A stretch of DNA of 64,000 bases from contig JAAFIG010000011.1 of the NCBI GenBank assembly GCA_013298595.1, forward strand, positions 61,090 to 125,089, written 5' to 3'. Both the position numbers and the translations under genes were made by a program. This DNA comes from Deinococcales bacterium (lineage in GTDB: Bacteria > Deinococcota > Deinococci > Deinococcales > JAAFIG01). Shown here piece after piece: positions 61,877 through 64,000 of this stretch; positions within the stretch are counted from its first letter, which is position 1, and each line of letters begins with the position of its first letter. The notes under the pieces were generated by a model that saw nothing but the letters and a program-made list of their open reading frames with translations, was not told where the DNA came from and made no database searches.

Positions 61877-62118
61877 GATGTATTCCCTCCTCAGGAATCT
61901 CGAGGTTTGGTGTCTCGAGTGGTTGTGTCATACCTCCCGACATGACTGCAACATTGTGCAATACCACTGGGGAATGTTGGGGAATCAAAAAGGTAAACCT
62001 TGTATTTGACAGCTTTGTTTTTACTAAGCGTTAAATTTGTATAAGTTTTTTGCTGGGTCTAAGCAGGTAATTTAAGCTCATTTTGTACTTTTGTGTCTCG
62101 AGTTTGCTTTCTTCTTGC
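61877..62118. other. Intergenic region between divergent genes
   Basis: A gap of about 240 bp between the PA14 lipoprotein gene (leftward) and the MalT-like gene (rightward). I find no further gene. Two CTCGAG sites and several T-runs are present. Confidence 0.4.
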
Positions 62119-62124
62119 TAAACT
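62119..62124 (+). promoter_or_regulatory. -10 box, leaderless promoter of MalT-like gene
   Basis: TAAACT six bases before the ATG at 62131. Confidence 0.55.
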
Positions 62125-62130
62125 GTGTGT

Positions 62131-64000
62131 ATGCCTATTTCGCGTCGTCGTTTGCCTGTGCATGTGTTGGATCGTCCGCGTTTGTTGCGTCGGCTCGAGG
62201 CTTCAGAAGCTCAGGTGATTGCAGTCATTGCACCAGCAGGGTATGGCAAAACCACGCTTTTAACGCAGTTCGCAGCTTTATCTAAACGTCCTGTAGCGTG
62301 GCTGACTCTGGATGATTCCTCAGCGGATGCAGCAGCTTTAGCGGGCGCATTAGCGGCAGCTTTGATGGTGGCGTTTCCTCGTGCTAAATTTGCTTCTTGG
62401 AAAGCAGCATTGGCACTTGGTGCTTTGCCACATGGCTTGGCAGCGGCACTTGCCGAGGATGTTAATCAGTTGCAACGCAATGCAGTAATGGTATTGGATC
62501 GGCTCGAGCGATTGAGTGTTGAATCCTCTAAATGGCTCGAGGGTTTGTTCGAGATTTTAGAAGTGCGGCATCAGGTTGTACTTGCTGGGTATGAAGGTTC
62601 ATTTTTTCCAGTTACTCGGTTTGTTGCCGATGATCGCGCCATCGTACTTGGAACTTCAGATTTAGCGTTTACACAAAAAGAAGCACAGGTGTATTTGCAA
62701 CGCCGTGGTTTTATTGGCGATGCAGCTCAAGCAGCTCAGGCACTCGAGGGTTGGGCTGTGGGTTTGGCATTATTAGCTTCGGGTTCGGGTTTAGCCTCTC
62801 GAGCTGACCAACTTATTTTTGAGGTTTTGCAGCGTTTACCGTTGCCGTTACGTAATCAAATTGCCGAAGCAGCCGTGCTCGAGGTTTGGGATGAGCAAAG
62901 TGCTGTGCAGTTGGGTTGTGTTTTACCACAAGGTTGGTTGCAAGCTGTTGTCAATGCGGGTTTGCCTTTGCAGCCTTTGGGCACACGACAATATTTACCC
63001 CATTCGATTTTATTGGCAGCACTCGAGGTATGGTTAAGGCGTGTTCCTGAACGTCATGCCGAGTTACATTGCAATGCGGCTGTGTTCGCGGAGCGTTCAG
63101 GGTTGTTACTCGAGGCTTTACGGCATTTTCGTGTTGCTGGTGCGTTGCTCGAGGTTCATCGGATAGCAGAGGCTATTATTGTACCTGCGGTTAATCGTGA
63201 AGAATTTTATTGGGTTAAACAGTTGTTAGAATCTTTTTTACCTGCCGAGTTATCTGTGCGTTTACAATTGAGGTTAGCGCAGGCGTGGCGGCAAACTGGT
63301 GATGTTGTTCGTGCCAACGAGGTTTTGCAGCAAGTTCAGAATTCCGGTGTACAAGATGCTTTGTTGTTTGGTTTATTGGCAATTGGCGAGTATAACCAAG
63401 GTCATTATGAACGTCAGATTGAGTTTGTTCAGCAGGGTTTAGCTTTGGATTCAGATGTTCGTATGCAGGCAAAACTCTTGATGTCTTTGGCGGCTGGTTT
63501 TGCCGAACTTGGACGGGTTGAAAAAGATGTGGCTGCTGCCGAAGAAGCGGTTCATTGTGCAGAGTTAAGTGGTGACCAAATGCTTATTGCGGCTACAGTT
63601 TCTGTTTTAGCGGCTTCGTATGGGTCGGCTGGGCGGCGTACAGATTGCGAACGTATGTTTCGACGAGCTTTGGATATATGCGAAAAATTGGATTTAACAG
63701 CCAAGGCATTGGTAAGTTACAATAATTTTGCTAATTATTTATCGGATTGGGGACGTGTCACAGAAGCACTCAATTTGGTTCAGAAAGGAATTCCTTTAGC
63801 TCGAGCAAGTCAAAGTTTTTGGTTGGCATTATTGCTTGGCACCCAAGGCATAATGCAATTGAGACTTGGTGATTTTATGGCGGCGTTGCATAGTTTCTCT
63901 GAAGGTATAGAGCGTTGCCAGTTTTTTGGTTTGGGTGGTGTGGATTATAATTATCAGCTTTTTTCGATCCAAGCGGCAATTCTGGCTAAAGATTTAACAC
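62131..64000 (+). CDS. MalT-like STAND regulator, 3' end outside window
   Basis: At least 623 residues, frame open to the window edge. The start PISRRRLPVHVLDRPRLLRRLEA followed by Walker A VIAVIAPAGYGKTTLLTQFAAL is typical of MalT/LuxR-type STAND NTPases, and VMVLDRLERLS is a Walker B-like strand. TPR-like repeats follow (LGRVEKDVAAAEEAVHCAELSGD, YNNFANYLSDWGRVTEALNLVQKGI). A DNA-binding domain (LuxR or BTAD) is expected beyond the edge. It is a second large ATPase/TPR regulator besides the one at 37808, so the lineage uses this type often. Confidence 0.85.
   Translation, partial: MPISRRRLPVHVLDRPRLLRRLEASEAQVIAVIAPAGYGKTTLLTQFAALSKRPVAWLTLDDSSADAAALAGALAAALMVAFPRAKFASWKAALALGALPHGLAAALAEDVNQLQRNAVMVLDRLERLSVESSKWLEGLFEILEVRHQVVLAGYEGSFFPVTRFVADDRAIVLGTSDLAFTQKEAQVYLQRRGFIGDAAQAAQALEGWAVGLALLASGSGLASRADQLIFEVLQRLPLPLRNQIAEAAVLEVWDEQSAVQLGCVLPQGWLQAVVNAGLPLQPLGTRQYLPHSILLAALEVWLRRVPERHAELHCNAAVFAERSGLLLEALRHFRVAGALLEVHRIAEAIIVPAVNREEFYWVKQLLESFLPAELSVRLQLRLAQAWRQTGDVVRANEVLQQVQNSGVQDALLFGLLAIGEYNQGHYERQIEFVQQGLALDSDVRMQAKLLMSLAAGFAELGRVEKDVAAAEEAVHCAELSGDQMLIAATVSVLAASYGSAGRRTDCERMFRRALDICEKLDLTAKALVSYNNFANYLSDWGRVTEALNLVQKGIPLARASQSFWLALLLGTQGIMQLRLGDFMAALHSFSEGIERCQFFGLGGVDYNYQLFSIQAAILAKDLT

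Noticed and set aside
1-64000. The frequent CTCGAG as part of a CRISPR or tandem array
   Set aside because: Spacing is irregular and the sites lie inside genes. No repeat-spacer pattern was found.

Overview
The window is 64 kb of bacterial chromosome around the replication origin. It has moderate to low GC, no rRNA, tRNA or CRISPR that I can see, and no clear mobile element. The dnaA, dnaN, rsmG, parA and parB genes, DnaA-box clusters, a DnaA-trio element and parS-like sites all lie within about 13.7-21.5 kb. Several traits together point to a Deinococcota-like lineage, but only by inference: many promoters have a TANNNT -10 box 6-7 nt before the start codon (leaderless mRNAs), there are BTAD/STAND-type regulators, DUF2089/SHOCT-like/DUF4097 proteins, and many short lipoproteins. 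The most striking genome-scale trait is the palindrome CTCGAG, which occurs about 5-16 times per kb in most stretches counted.

Layout. 0-4 kb: an edge-truncated gene, a HAD phosphatase, and a leftward run of four small secreted proteins, two with FG-GAP-like calcium loops. 4-13.6 kb: a TPR-CPBP membrane protein divergent from a patatin, a DnaQ-like exonuclease, a subtilisin-like lipoprotein protease and two vWA/BatA-like membrane proteins. 13.6-21.5 kb: the origin region, with a YdgA-like (DUF945) protein, a frameshifted SEC-C gene, dnaN, oriC, dnaA, parS-like sites, and an operon of a LAGLIDADG-like protein, rsmG, parA and parB. 21.5-30 kb: HIT protein, DUF1697, phosphoglucomutase, a propeller lipoprotein, DUF1349, TruA, DNA polymerase III delta', a phosphoesterase and an alpha/beta hydrolase. 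30-37 kb: a LytS/LytR two-component system with a candidate 15-residue peptide gene, MgtE with a candidate leader-peptide control region, and glycogen phosphorylase. 37-50 kb: Uma2, a large BTAD regulator, a lipoprotein, accBC, a GntR regulator, an M20 peptidase, paired phosphoribosyltransferases and an acyl-ACP desaturase. 50-64 kb: a DUF2089/SHOCT-like/DUF4097 group sharing one short module, an HExxH protein, an RNA m5C methyltransferase, YbjN, exonuclease III, a PA14 lipoprotein and a MalT-like regulator that runs off the window.

How the genes work together. The origin block supplies initiation (DnaA), clamp (DnaN) and segregation (ParAB with parS). accBC and the acyl-ACP desaturase belong to fatty-acid synthesis and unsaturation. 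GlgP and Pgm together convert glycogen to glucose-6-phosphate. LytS/LytR and DUF2089/SHOCT-like/DUF4097 look like envelope-sensing modules. The main candidates for undescribed biology are the CTCGAG palindrome, the acidic/proline leader peptide before mgtE, the LAGLIDADG protein beside parS, and the shared SHOCT-like module.
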